Part shown: positions 33,120 through 45,690 of the stretch, in pieces
Layout of the letters: the number at the start of each line of letters is the position of its first letter
Numbering within the stretch: position 1 is the first letter of the stretch
Assembly: GCA_928212115.1 (NCBI GenBank)
Contig: CAKMRJ010005523.1
Span: 240,468,068 to 240,532,067 of the forward strand
Length of the DNA: 64,000 nt
Direction: 5' to 3'
From: Lactuca virosa
Taxonomy: Eukaryota > Streptophyta > Magnoliopsida > Asterales > Asteraceae
Made by a program: the position numbers and the translations under genes
Notes under the pieces: model-generated
The model's database searches: none
Seen by the model: only the letters and a program-made list of their open reading frames with translations
What the model was told of the DNA's origin: nothing

Positions 33120-33937
33120 GTATAATTATAATTATGTAAAAGAATTACATTAAAGGAAAGCTAAAGGAAAGAATAATAAGATAAATAAATCATGCTTAAA
33201 GGTTAAACAAAACAATTGTTAAATGAGTATCATTATTCATCCTTTAGCCGATTAAGTTCAACTAACCCTGGGCCAATAATCGTTAGTTTTAAGTTAGCAT
33301 GTTAATGTATGTATAGATCTATATCGGGATGACACCCCCACCTGCGCTTGCTAGCTACAACCCCGACATGCATAAATTTTTAGTATTTCGACGTCCGATG
33401 AAGCGTCATGGCGGGGCAATATCAAGTCAATAACTTGATTATAGGAACTCATTGTAACATTGTCCATCAACCTTAATTAATTAAACTACCTATAGGGGAA
33501 CTCCTTGAAAGTAGTCAAAGTATGAAAGGATAAGAAAAATGGATAAAAATCTATAAGGAAAGGTTATTGGATAAATGCGGAAGGAGTCATTATCCTAGGA
33601 AAATAAGATATAAAGAATAAAAATCTTCTAAAAAGAAATGATAAAACTAATCTAAAAGTAGAAACCAAAAAAACATGTGAACTCACCAACATTATGTTGA
33701 CGTTTTCAAAACCCATGTTGAATAAATTCAATAAGTGGCTGATGGAAGTCATATTTGTTCTCCTATTATTTAGTTTACGATTAGAAAAAGTTCTTGAATA
33801 TCAAACAATGTAATCTATTATTATTAATAAATAAAAGTAATGTTTGTGTTACATTAGTGTGTATATAACTGCCTCCAAGATCTAACATCCTAACGTCGCA
33901 CATCCTGGCGTTTCCGTCGCCGGCCAGGGGCGTGGCA
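32514..33937 (+). repeat. 3' part of a gypsy LTR
   Basis: It ends GGCCAGGGGCGTGGCA at 33937. The end region is related to those of the solo LTRs ending at 37700 and 41030: all three share ACTCACCAACAT-TATGTTGACG about 250-300 bp before the end, and a CGTTTCCGTCGCC-like word close to the end. A CTCACTCTC-rich leader, a poly-G run at 32707 and a (TA)n tract at 33077-33118 lie inside. The 5' part is missing, cut near the LTR fragment ending at 32513. Confidence 0.55.
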
Positions 33938-34421
33938 ATTATGTGTATGAATTGTATATGTGTTGTGGCATATGGTATATTGGGGGAATTCAATAAGCCC
34001 CGACTTACAATTGATGAATAACTGCTTTTCAGGTTGTTCTTCGAATCGAGGAATGGCTCACGAATGATTGTACCTGTATCGAAGGCATTAATAAAATATT
34101 TTAAGACTTCCGCTAAAATTTTCTTTTTAATTAAATATGTAATATAACGTTTGTAAGAATTATATTTTGAATAAATAAAAATGAAAGTTGCCTTGAAAAT
34201 CAGGACATTACACTTGTATTATTGGTAAATAAGCGTATTTGAGACTATCAATGACCTTGTTGATATTCTTGGTAGGCCCTTGACACGTTCGTGTCTAATT
34301 TGTGTTGTTATGGGACACAGAGACACAACTCAAATGTTTATTGCCTTTGTCTTTTGATAGCAACGTCTTAATTTCACTCCCCCGGTATTTAGTTGTCATC
34401 CATGATGATGCACAAGATTTG
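33938..34421. other. Unidentified DNA between LTRs
   Basis: No coding or repeat structure recognised. Its last five bases (ATTTG, 34417-34421) are the left target duplicate of the next element. Confidence 0.5.
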
Positions 34422-37400
34422 TGTGACAACCGGCAAGTTTCTGGTCAAGTTAAAGTCAAGTCAAAGTCAAGTCAAGGTTAACGGGGCAACTGGTCAACTC
34501 ATCTAGTGCTTATATGTTAGGAATTACCTTATGTTTTTCTAATGTATGACTATAAATCTTAATGCAAAGTAGCACTTGAAGGTTTCAAATGTTCAGAATT
34601 TAAAACCCTAATCTTATTGAGGAAGTAATAGCTCTATAAAACATTAGTAAGTGCCCTTCGGGGGTATATAACACTCGAAATGGGATGTAACTAAGTCTAC
34701 GACCTTTGAACTACGAAGAAAAACATTAATAAAGGCCCCCAACAAAGTCTCTCTCAATCTCTCCCACTGTATCTCTCTCGCTCCAAAATCTCTCCAAGAA
34801 TATGAAGTCTCTCTCCAAATCTCTCTAAGAATATAAAGTCTCTCCCAAGTATCAAATCTTTTCCCAAATCTCTCCTAGAATATAAAGTATCTCCCAAATC
34901 TCTCCAAGAATATCAAATCTCTCCCAAAAATATGAAGTCTCTCCTAAATCTCTCCAAGAATATCAACACATATATAATTCATACACATAATCTCTCCCAA
35001 ATCTCTCCAAGAATATGAAATCTCTCCCAAATCTCTCCAAGTATGTGAAATCTCTCCCAAATCTCTCTATGTACCTTCCTCAGTCGAAAACAGCCCAAAA
35101 CCGGAGGAGAAAACCTAAAAGGACCCTCTTGGTCCAGAACCCTCTTGGTCCGGAACCTCTTAGTCTGGAATACCTTCTAAGGAACCAAGAGGAGTGCATT
35201 TTCGGAACCCTTGTGCTTCGAACCTTCTCACATGACTCCGGAAGATCTCGCTTAAGGCTGCTTCGGAAACGTCTAGACCCGCTCCGGAATTTTGAGTCGC
35301 TTCGCACCTGGTCGATCCGGACCACTGACGCCGCCTCCTGACTTCGGAACTTCGCCTGTGACTCCGGAATTGCGAGATTTAGCTCCGGAACTCCTCTGTA
35401 TGCTCTGGAAATCCGAGAAGATGCTCCGGAATTTGCTTAGTGGCTTCGGAATCCCTCCTAAGCCTTCGGACCCTCGCAGAAACCAGCCCCCACTCCGGAT
35501 TTTTGCCATTTTCGGACCTTTTTACCATTTTAAGGCATTTTGACGCTGGAAATCACACCAAACTCATATTTTTCCTATCTTAGACCCCTTAAATCACTAT
35601 TTTATGCCAAAAATCAATTATTTTAATATATTTATATAAAATAGAACCCAAGATTTTTAAGGAGATTCTAAGCAAATAAAGGGGTTTGACTTTATGATGT
35701 GATCCTAATTCCTCATTTCCCATGCAAATCTCAGTAAAACATGTATTATCCAAAGGAATTAAGCCTTATCCACCAGCTTTCCATGCACATGTCAAGTCAC
35801 CCTTATCCTCCCCTTTTGATACGTGAACATTTCCTCCCTTATTCCACTTCTCACTCCTCACTTCCAGAAAACTCACAAGAACACTCTTAACTCCTTCAAG
35901 CTCCAAGTTCATATCTTCAAAGGAAATTCCCAGATTTCTTGGGTAAGTATTTTATCTCTCTAAATAAATATTCTTTACATTATTTTAAGATTTCACTATG
36001 TTTACACACAAAAATTATTCCTAGAATCCTTTAGAGATTTAAGAATCTTCCAAGTTTTGGAGTTGGAGACTTCCTCATCACTCTTCAAACCACCCAACAA
36101 AGATAACCAAGGTGAGCTTCATACCCCACCTTTTTCCTTAGTTTTTATTGATTTTGGGGGAGAGTACAAGTCACCTCTTGTTCTAAATTCTTGAATGATT
36201 GCATGTATACGTGTGTTGAAATATTATCCTTTTTTTATAACTCTCTGTGAACGTGAGGTTTCACAGAACCCATGAAGATAAATAATATTTTAATCACTAC
36301 ATGAATAATACAATTTACAAAAGGAGCCTCCCAAGTTCTTGGGGGTGTTTAACATGCACCCTTGTATCCATGCTCTTCATAATTAGAGATGAAAGTTGTT
36401 GAAATAGACCATGAAATGTTGACACTAAGTCTAGAATTTCGAAATTTGAACCTTTTGTTCCATAAACGACTATTTGCAAACTGTTAAGGGGTTATTGATA
36501 AAAATTTGATATAAGTAAGTTCACCTAGAATATATGCAAATAGAGCCTTTATGACAGAAAATTTTGCATGTCATAAAGCTGTTGTCATAACTTCACAGAA
36601 GTCATAGTTTACACAAATCATAACTTAACATTTCCCCGGTAAATGGGGTCTCACTTAGTATTACATAGAGAGGAGAGCCATTTTAGCCGACTTCGCTAAT
36701 ATTGAATCGATTCGATAAATATTTAAAGCGGATTATTTTCAACAAATGAAACGAAACGGAATATCTAGTCAACAAGTACAACTATTATTATTTATTTAGT
36801 AAATAATGGATTTCAACGATTTGCGTGAAACTGTTAGTATTCTAGTCAGACAAATCTTCACAGTACATATATTAATACAATATTGTACACTTTAAGTCCT
36901 GTAAGAGTTATAACTAGAGTCTCCTGGAGGGAGAGCGGGAATTTGTGTATAGATCTATACGGGGTTGACACCCCGCACCTTCGTTGTTCGCTACAGCTAG
37001 ACCGGTCAGTCTAGGGTGACAAATGTCTTAAACGAAACCGACGCCTGAAGAACGTCATAACGGGCACTCCGTCGTATTAGTATGGTTATAACGACTCACT
37101 AGAATATATCAGAAATGTACTTATACAGATTTTACCTTCGGGTTTATAATCAACTGTGTCTTGAATTACCTCAAATGAGACTTTTCGCACAAGTGTTATT
37201 GCTTTAAAAGCTACTATTTTATACATCAGAAAATATCGGATTTTCTGGAGGAAACGATTTTATTCGATTTTGAAAACAAAGAACTAAGACACACATGCAA
37301 CTATACTCGATTTGAACAAGACTTACAACGATTTTGATAAGAAAATATTGGATTTTCTAGATTTCTAAACTATCATCAAAGTTTTATACGAAAATGCTTA

Positions 37401-37700
37401 TGAACTCACCAACATATTTTATGTTGACGCTTTTCAAACGACTTGTATTCTCAGGAAACCATTAAGCAGGTTGTGGATCGCGGACTCAAGATTATCTTGC
37501 TATATTTTGGATTTGCTTACTGATGTCTCTTTTGTGTAAAATTTGAGAACATGAACATGATGTAAAACAATGTAAGCTTGTTATATTGACGTATGATGTT
37601 TGGGTTTGCTATGTTTCATTTATATACAACTGTTATGATACTGCATAATGACGTCACCCGCCTCCGGACGTTTCCGCCGTTCTGGTCCGGGGGTGTGACA
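34422..37700 (+). mobile_element. Solo gypsy LTR, 3.28 kb, with 5-bp target duplication
   Basis: Starts TGTGACAACCGG and ends CGGGGGTGTGACA, flanked by exact ATTTG copies (34417-34421 and 37701-37705). No internal domain. It contains a tandem array, then a 400-bp GC-rich block full of TCCGGAA words (35100-35510), which is the probable promoter/transcribed region. A CACCCCGCACC block near 36970 is shared with 33340. All ORFs in it are short and judged spurious. Confidence 0.92.
34741..35075 (+). repeat. About 30-bp tandem repeat CTCTCCCAAATCTCTCCAAG
   Basis: Ten or so imperfect units of a 25-35 bp word with CTCTCCCAAATCTCTCC and AAGAATATGAA halves. Length varies between units, so it looks like an old array. 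Confidence 0.85.
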
Positions 37701-37705
37701 ATTTG

Positions 37706-38182
37706 TTTTCTCCTCATCATTCTCGAGCTCCCTAAAATAGGGAGTGGCTCGCTATGCTTGGCTCGCCAAGCCTCGCTACTTGGGGTGTAGTACATGGTTG
37801 TGATTGGTTGTTGCCCTATTGACTTTGACTGATTTCTATTTCTTTATTTATTTAAATCCCCCCCCCCCCTTCAGCCTTAAAAGGAACATGAAAATTCATC
37901 CATAGACCAATTCCTAGAAAAATATGTAATTCTGATAATGTGATGAAATGCACGAATAAAGAGCATAGTAAAATACTATATAGAATAATGAATGTAATTG
38001 CAAATATTGTAAGACATCTTAATAAAAATAATATACCAATTTTCCTAAAGTGAAAAAGTTAGTTAAGTTATTTTCGTTCTTAAAATTGATATGTTTAACA
38101 AAGTATTCATATGAAATCTTGTAAGACATCTTAATAAAAACTGATATGTTTAACAATGTATCCATGTGAAATGGTTAAAGTA
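37706..38182. other. Unidentified AT-rich DNA
   Basis: It continues the sequence left of 34417 once the solo LTR is removed. It has a run of 11 C at 37859-37869 and no gene. Confidence 0.5.
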
Positions 38183-39467
38183 GGTTGTTAAAATTTCGAT
38201 ATTGTTCCAAAAATCTTGCGAATTTAAGATTTTAGAAATAAAAAAAAGATCCCGATCACACTACGATTCCAATCTCACTCCCTTTGGTTTTATTTTATAA
38301 CCGAGTATCCAAAATTCGTCTATTCAACTTAAAATCGAGTATATCAAGTTGTAATAAATCTTGTAGATCATTATCATTATATTTCATCAGTTCATCTCAA
38401 ATTAGGCAGAGCATATGACAACCATCAAAAATAGGTCAACGATCGTCAATCGAAAACGTGAAGAGAATCAATGCAATAACCTAATGTATAATGTTTGATT
38501 ATTTTTAAATGAAAATACATTGTTATACATCCTAAAATATAAGAAAAATCGGCCAGAGAACATCCAAAAACTAAGAATTTCAGCGCGAAAAGTTTTGTAT
38601 TATTATGTAAATATAATAACATATTCCAAAAGTACGCGTCGACACGATTTCGGAAATATAAAGAACGCACAAATTTGACTTCATATAAGGAAGTTATGAT
38701 TTTTCTAAGTTTCGCAATCAACCCTATGCAAAATTGTGCGTCATGAAAAGATAGATGAAAATTGGTTGAGTTTTAACCAAAACAGTGTAAAAGAGAATTG
38801 TAGTAGTCGTAAGAATGAATCTGTGGATATAAAGAATATCGAGAACGGAGTTTGTATAAGAGAATTATGATTTTCGAAAAAATCTTTTAAGGTGCATCCC
38901 TTTTAAAAATACAAATTAAAAATAAAAGGGAAATTAGGTAATGAAGTCTAAAGATAAGTTGTAGTAATCGTTGATACTAAAGTTGCGATATAAAGAACGT
39001 TGAAAACGAAGCTTGTATGCGAAATATATGAATTTTAATGATTGCAAAAATAACTGCTTGAACCGATCAGATCCCGCCACATGTCAACATCCGATTGAAA
39101 CCTTGCCACCGACGCCAAGATGCGGGCGCCTGGGTCAGGGCCGCGACACACCCGTCAAACCGATGTCCTATAAATAGTTGTCGAAGTGCAACCCTTTTGC
39201 ACACAAAAATTCTCATATATCTCTCAAAGTTTGAAGGCTTTCTCCCCTCCTCAAGTCGAGCAATACCGAGTCTTCTGGCCATTTTTAGGCGAGAGCCATC
39301 GTTATATAATGCGAGTTACGATGGTGAGTTTCACGACCCCTTTTTAAGATATTTTACTATTTTTTGGGGAAGGGGGGTACACACTTAATTAATTACTTAT
39401 TATATATCAATTGGTATTGTTATTTATAAATGTTAATGCATTATTTTTACAAAAACTTAGTTATACC

Positions 39468-39800
39468 ATGTCATTACTTTGCCCATATAATATCGTTAAT
39501 TATTATGCGATGTCATTACTTTGCCTATATAATATCGCTAATTATTATATGTTGTCGTTACTCTTCCCGTTTAATATCGCTAATTATTATACGTTATCGT
39601 TACTCTGCCCATATAACATCGTTAATTATCATACGATGTTGTTACATTGTCTGTTTAATATTGCTAATTATTTTACGTTGTCGTTACTCTACCGGTATAA
39701 TATCAATATTTATTATACAATGTCGTTACTATGCCCGAATAATATCGTTAATTTTTATACATTGTCGTTACTTTGCTCGTTTAATTTTTACAAAATAATT
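39468..39800 (+). repeat. 42-bp minisatellite, about eight units
   Basis: Units start at 39468, 39510 and so on every 42 bp, consensus beginning ATGTCATTACTTTGCCC. As 42 is a multiple of three, an ORF runs through with a 14-residue repeat (MSLLCPYNIVNYYA). Two other frames are also partly open, so the ORF is a product of the repeat rather than evidence for a protein. Confidence 0.93.
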
Positions 39801-40189
39801 AAACGCAATAGTTATAAAATGATATTATAACTATACAACATAACTTTGACTTGATAACTTGAAGTTATAAAGTTAAGCTACAAATTTTAAGGCTATTCAT
39901 GCAATGGTTAAATGAGACGCATTCATCAAACTAAGTGGTAACACATAGAACCATCCCTGCCTAGAATCACAAAATCTTTTCACTGCCTACAACGCTAGCG
40001 CGGGGCACACAACGCTGGTGCTGAAGAGTCGTGAAATCTGTTTACAACACACCATGACAGTGCGAGGTGCACAAAGATGGTGCCATATAGAGGCAGGAAT
40101 GTGTCATGTAGCTCATTGTAACCTTGATATTCACACACTAAGCAAACAATTATATTAGTGAAAATAATACTTATATATAGATAAACTCT

Positions 40190-40700
40190 ACTTTTGATAT
40201 AAAAGTAGACTCTTAGTAACATATTTTTGATATAAAAGTACATTCTCAGTAAAACATACATTTTGTATAAAAGTACACTCTAAGTAAACATACTTCTGAT
40301 ATAAAAGTATGCTCTCAGTGAACATAGTTTTGGTATAAAAGTACACTCTCGGTAAACATCCTTTTGATACAAAAGTACCCTCTTAGTAAACATGCTTTTG
40401 GTAAAAAAAAATACAGTACACTCTTAGTAAACATACTTTTGATATAAAAGTACACTCTCGGTAAACATACTTTTGGTATAAATGTACATTTTCTATAAAC
40501 ATACTTTTTGTATAAAAATACACTCTCAGTCAACATACTTTTGGTATAAAAGTACTATTTCCATAAACATACTTTTTGTATAGAAATATCCATTTTATAA
40601 ACATACTTTGGATATGAAAGTACCATTTCTATAAACATACTTTTGGTACAAAGTACATATTCATTAAACACACTTTCGGATAAAAGTACTTTCGATATAA
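40190..40700. repeat. 34-bp minisatellite, about 14 units
   Basis: Degenerate units of AAACATACTTTTGATATAAA plus AGTACACTCTCAGT. Some are shortened and some contain short insertions. It lies in the downstream part of the solo LTR. Confidence 0.9.
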
Positions 40701-41234
40701 ACACTACAAATTTGTAAACTCACCAACATTATGTTGACGTTTTTAAAATCGAATATATTCCTAGGAAATCAGGAGATGGAAGCTTGCATTACCGGAAGTC
40801 AAATCGTGAAACCATAGTCACCTATAGACCAGTGATGCAGTTTTATTAATTAGGTTACTGTTTAAGGCATCAATGTATTGTAACTCTGAATATCATGGTA
40901 ATCTCTCTTTAGTAGTAATACATTCACTATTTATGTTATGTTTTTTTGCATTGTTTAATGTAGTTCAGTAATTGTGATCCATGATGACGTCGTACAGTCC
41001 GACGTTTTCGTCGCCTGCTGGGGTGTGACAAAGCACACTCATAATAATCTTTTGTGATCTTACTTCTTTAGTTGTACAATATCAAAATGATATCTTTTTT
41101 TTTCTAATTAAGATGTTTTCTTTTTAATTTTTACAATTTGTAGCAAAAAAAATATTTGTTCATGCTTAAGAAGTTAAAGTTGATTTCACTGTCGACATAA
41201 AATGATCTCAAGTAAGATTTCGATCTTGACAACC

Positions 41235-41768
41235 TAATAAACTCATGTTCAAAGAATAGAAATTGTAAATATTACATATCAAAACACAAGCAATTAAAAA
41301 AAAGAGTCATATCAATATATAGTTGATTGTATATTCTTGACTTTAGAATATAGAATTCAAAACTTCCCTTTCAGGAACTCGTCGATATGATATTATTACT
41401 CGAAAATTTAATTACCAAATAATTATTATAGTTGAATAAAAAAATGTTAGAAAACATTCAAAGTACACCAAATGCGACAAGGTTCTATAGACGAATGGCA
41501 TATATCTATTGTGGTTACCTGACGGTAGCTTATAAAACTTATTTCCTATGTAGGGTATAACTTAATTTAATGCTTTATGTTCTATGTATTTATAATACAC
41601 ACATTCTATAATTACATTTTTAGATTTAAATGATAGTTTCAATTATATCATTTTTATTCAATGGTTACTATGATATTGTAAAATGTATACTTAAAGGAAT
41701 CTAATTATTTGATAACTTAGCAATGATGCATGGATGAAATCGAAACAAAGAGATGCCCAATGGCATTC
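41235..41768. other. AT-rich DNA between the two TIR elements
   Basis: No gene or repeat identified. Confidence 0.5.
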
Positions 41769-42366
41769 TTGTTAAGATTTCGATCTTAATTTTAAGATTT
41801 TACGACTTTATGATCTTATAAACGAAAAATGATCTCAGCCATACTAAGATATATCTGAACAAGATCTATAATGAGATCTTAGGATCATGGCTAGGATTTT
41901 AATATCTTAACGAGATCTAATCCTACCTCTTTAATTTTATTATATAGTCGAGCCTCCAAAATTCGTTATTCAACCTGAAACTGAGCATCACAAATAGCAA
42001 GAACTTTCATAGAGCATCATATTTTATAGATCAATCACGAATTAGGCAGAACACAATCATGAAATTCCCTTTCAGATATTATGCTTTTAGTTTAACATGA
42101 TCACAATGATCTTATTTCTTTTTCTAGTTAAGATGTTTTATTCATAATGTTTACAATTTACGACAACAAAAATTATGGTTCATTAATAAGAAGTTAAAGT
42201 TGATTTTACTATAGGCGTCTTAATCAACATTAACGTATATTGGGCACATCAGACCTTGCGAGAAAATTTGAATGTGAGTTTATTTTGTCAAATCCTCCGA
42301 TCACGATCCAATCTTACGATAATGATACTCTAAAATGATCTTAGGTAAGATCCCGATCTTGACAAC
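41769..42366. mobile_element. Small TIR DNA element, copy 2, uninterrupted
   Basis: Left end TTGTTAAGATTTCGATCTTA and right end (as complement) TTGTCAAGATCGGGATCTTA are about 75 percent alike over 20-30 bp. The interior is homologous to copy 1. It is non-coding, MITE-like, about 600 bp. Target duplicate not resolved. Confidence 0.6.
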
Positions 42367-42539
42367 TTTGGTAACGATGAAGAAAAGAACGTAATTACAT
42401 TATGTGACATCTAAGAGAACATAAAAACATTTATCCAATATAATAACGGCAAAGAAAACTAATTACAAATAAATATAAAAGTAACCATGATGCAAAAACT
42501 AGATAGGTATTTATATACTGGTTTTATATTTTATAAAAT

Positions 42540-42771
42540 ACAAAACTTCATAAATGGTCCTCGTGGTTTCACAAAATCTGAAGTTTCATCCCTAACTTTA
42601 AAAAACCTCACACATGTGGTTTCAAAATTTTTAATATTTAGTCCTTATGGCTCACTTCGTTAGTATTTGTCCGTTAACTAAATGGCATGTTCGTCATTTC
42701 GCTACCTAGGGACCATTTATTAGGTTTCTCTTAATTTCAAAAAAAAAACATGATATTTAATATGTAAGGGG

Positions 42772-42843
<72 letters not shown>

Positions 42844-44071
42844 ATTTGAAGAAAAAGAAAACGAGTCTCCCTTTTTTCTTTTTCTTTCATTTATGTTTCT
42901 TGTTTTCCTTTCTTTGATTTCTCCTTCCTTTCCCCTATGTATTCCTGACCAGTAACCTATAAACAAAATGTGAACTCAATTTGAAATGAAAAAACCCAGA
43001 TAAAAAACTGAACTCTAGCTAACCGTTGTCATCCTCCAGTCGCCATTGGTTCGTTATCTGTCCTTCTTGCCAAGTGAGCAACAATTGTTGACCATCTAAA
43101 TGTAGAAATGTGAAATTAGAAACGAACCCTTCATTTATAAAGATTTTTCACCTATATGGTTATAGTAATGGTTTAATAGTGACGATGATGCATCATTATG
43201 AATCATTCAACTTGTACCTGTTACCAAGAAGATCATGAAGTTGAATGATTGTCCTTTCCTCTTCCAAACTGAACTTTCAAAGCCAATAGGAAACCAAATC
43301 CAAGTCAATCGCGAACTAAATCCATTTATGTTCGATTTCCAGATCTACTAACGGTTTGATGTCGTGTATTTGGTGTTCTTAGTAAGAGAAAAAGGGTAGA
43401 GAGATAGAGGCGTGTGTTGGAGGTTGTGTGTTCAGCTCAACTGCTATACATAATGAATCCAAAATCAAAATCACTGCTACAAATTCTTCATTAAGGTATC
43501 TGAGAACGAATCAAAGCCAATCGTTCATGTAAAGAACAAAATCGGAATCAAAAGCATAAATTACGGTGGTGGATTTCACAGAAGGGAGAGAGGGGGAGAA
43601 AAATAAGGGACAACAACCCATTTCAATTCGATTTCCAGACCTACAAATGGCGTTTGAGGATGAGTGTGTAGGTGCGGTGGCGGTGCAGGTTTGTTTTGCA
43701 GTGTACTGTCGGTGGATGGTGACATTTATGGCGGGGGGATTGATGGTGTTACATTGATAGTGGCTTGGTTTTGCCTCTCGCTGGAAACCGTTGTTTCCAT
43801 TGGACCTCCGACGAAGAGTCCAATCCTTTTTTTTCCTTCCCCATTGGTAACGATCAGAGCCTCTTTTCTCCCCCTGCAACTATTTTGTACCCATTAGACC
43901 CAGAATGGTGGTCGAAGAGGGCTTTTGTAGAGGTGGACCAGAGGCGGTGATATTGGATCGTAGGTGGTGGTAACGATGGCACAAATGAGCGGTTATTAGG
44001 TTCATATTAGGAGTCGTTGAAGGAGATTGAAGGGAGGAGAAACATTGACTTTTTCAGTCAAACATTGTTTT

Positions 44072-44128
<57 letters not shown>

Positions 44129-44316
44129 GGTACCCTTGCATATTAAATTTAATTTTTTTCTTTTTAAAAAAAAATTAAGAGAAAAGCTCATAATGGTCCC
44201 TCGGTAGTAAAATGACGAAAATGCCCTTTACTTAACGGACAAATATTGATGGGGTGATCCATAAGGACTAAACATTAAAAGTTTTGAAACCACAGGGACC
44301 ATTTATGAAGGTTTGT
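42540..44316. mobile_element. Mutator-like TIR element with microsatellite-tipped arms
   Basis: Long inverted arms of about 190-240 bp start ACAAAACTTCATAAATGG on the left and the matching complement on the right. The 11-bp flanks TTTTATAAAAT (42529-42539) and CTTTATAAAAT (44317-44327) differ at one base, in the size range of Mutator duplications. The left arm has an extra stretch of about 50 bp. Each arm runs into (CT)n/(GA)n (42774-42841 and 44073-44126). The 1.2-kb interior (42842-44072) is less AT-rich and holds no recognised transposase; short ORFs at 43511-43950 overlap on both strands. It is non-autonomous and could carry captured host DNA, which I could not identify. Confidence 0.8.
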
Positions 44317-44327
44317 CTTTATAAAAT

Positions 44328-45690
44328 GAACTTAATCACAACTAGGGACTCTAATACAATCGGACAAGTGTACCTATTCATATATCATTATAGCAATGGT
44401 AAGACCAGAATGTTGAACATTTGAGGAACAGATATGATTCCAATATAAAATATCTGCTACTAATTAAACTAAAAAATAATACTAAAATATGAGTTTTCTG
44501 ATTTTAAAGTTCAGAAACTTCTGACGTTAATTTTATGCAACTAAATAGCAAACAAGTATTTAAACTAGCAAAATAGAGCAGATTATGATTGAAAACAAGA
44601 TGCTTAAGGTACTTCCGTTTAGATCCAATTCACCTCTTGACTATGGTTGATTTATCTAATAGTGCAATAGATTTAACTTTGTTATTTACTAATTCCTAAT
44701 TTGACTAGCATTCATGATCAAATTACTAATCTTTTGATTTTAACAGATTATTAATTGCAGTGATCAAGTGAACTAATTATTCTAAAAATTAGTGTTTAGT
44801 TCGAATTATTAAAGACTTGAATATTAAACTGATATCATTGATAATGAAAATCAATTATTTATATATGAATCTTAATCGTATATGTTCTCGCACATAAAAG
44901 TTACCGACTTTTCTATTTAACCCTAAGTTTTGATCAAACTCTAGTCATATAATCTTAAGGTTCATAAAATCATATGATTCAAGCATATTAAGATAGAATG
45001 GTCATCAAACCCTAATAATACTCAGCAATAAATAGAAAAGATTATGACTTTCACACATTATGATTTTTATCAAGCAAACATAATGAATAAACAACTAGAT
45101 TAAAACCGAAAATTGAAATCAAAACATTGTTTTGAGGCTCACCTACTCTAAACGAAAGTATAGAGGTTTTAGCCCATGATTAAAGCAGAAACGCAAATAA
45201 AAACGAAGTAAACTTTGTTAAATATGATTAAAACAAACAAACCAAATGATTATATGCGTATCGACTCTCGATCCCTTCGAATCTCGCTCCAATAACGATC
45301 TCTGGTCTCCAAAAGGGTTCGAAAGGCTCTCTGGTTGTCAAAGTTTGAAGAAGATTTGTTGCATAATCAAGAGGTTGAAAGAATGTTGTATTTATAGACA
45401 TGTAAAACGTCGCGTCGTGGATATGATATTACCGTGTCGTAGTGTCTAGAATCTTTCGCGTATTTTCCAAGTAATTTGTGTTGTAGTTTATCTAATATAT
45501 ACATCGATCAGGTCACGAATCCACGGTGCCAACTGTATGTTACCAAGCCGCAGTCTTCAGATTTTGATAATTCTTTGCTCTTTGATTATCCTTTTATCCC
45601 GAGAATGTCTTTGTAGCTACAAAACAATATTTAGACATAATAAGTATCAAATATCTTTAATTAAGACCAAAATATAACTAAAAATACTAA
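44328..45690 (-). repeat. Possible decayed gypsy LTR (Athila/Ogre-like), interrupted by the Mutator-like element
   Basis: Read on the minus strand there is a TATA box (TCTATAAATAC near 45400), followed by a long AT-rich transcribed-like region. That region resembles LTRs of large gypsy elements in composition and in words around 45640 (AGTTATATTTTGGTC). Neither border nor a coding part is seen. The identification is from general resemblance only. Confidence 0.3.

Larger units (their letters stand above)
38414..41030 (+). mobile_element. Solo gypsy LTR, 2.62 kb, inside the TIR element
   Basis: Starts TATGACAACC (a one-base change from TGTGACAACC) and ends GCTGGGGTGTGACA. The duplicates are GAGCA (38409-38413) and AAGCA (41031-41035), one mismatch. 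A TATA box (CTATAAATAG) lies at 39168-39177. The ends match the family of the LTR at 34422-37700. The uninterrupted paralogue at 42050 shows the empty site, which supports the borders. Two minisatellites lie inside. Confidence 0.88.
38183..41234. mobile_element. Small TIR DNA element, copy 1, split by a solo LTR
   Basis: The left end GGTTGTTAAAATTTCGAT (38183) is an imperfect inverted copy of the right end ATCTTGACAACC (to 41234). The segments 38183-38413 and 41031-41234 together are about 435 bp and are homologous to 41769-42366, including the words CAAAATTCGT, AATTAGGCAGA, TTAAGATGTTTT and AGAAGTTAAAGTTGATTT. No coding capacity. Superfamily and target duplicate are unclear. Confidence 0.6.

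Noticed and set aside
35015..35543. ORFs of 78-108 codons on both strands
   Set aside because: They fall in the GC-rich part of the solo LTR, on overlapping strands, and have no family features.
40315..40536. ORFs through the 34-bp repeat
   Set aside because: Repeat-driven open frames; unit length varies and the reading frame is lost between units.
42757..42966. ORF with a long Arg-Glu repeat
   Set aside because: Pure translation of the (CT)n tract in the Mutator-like arm.
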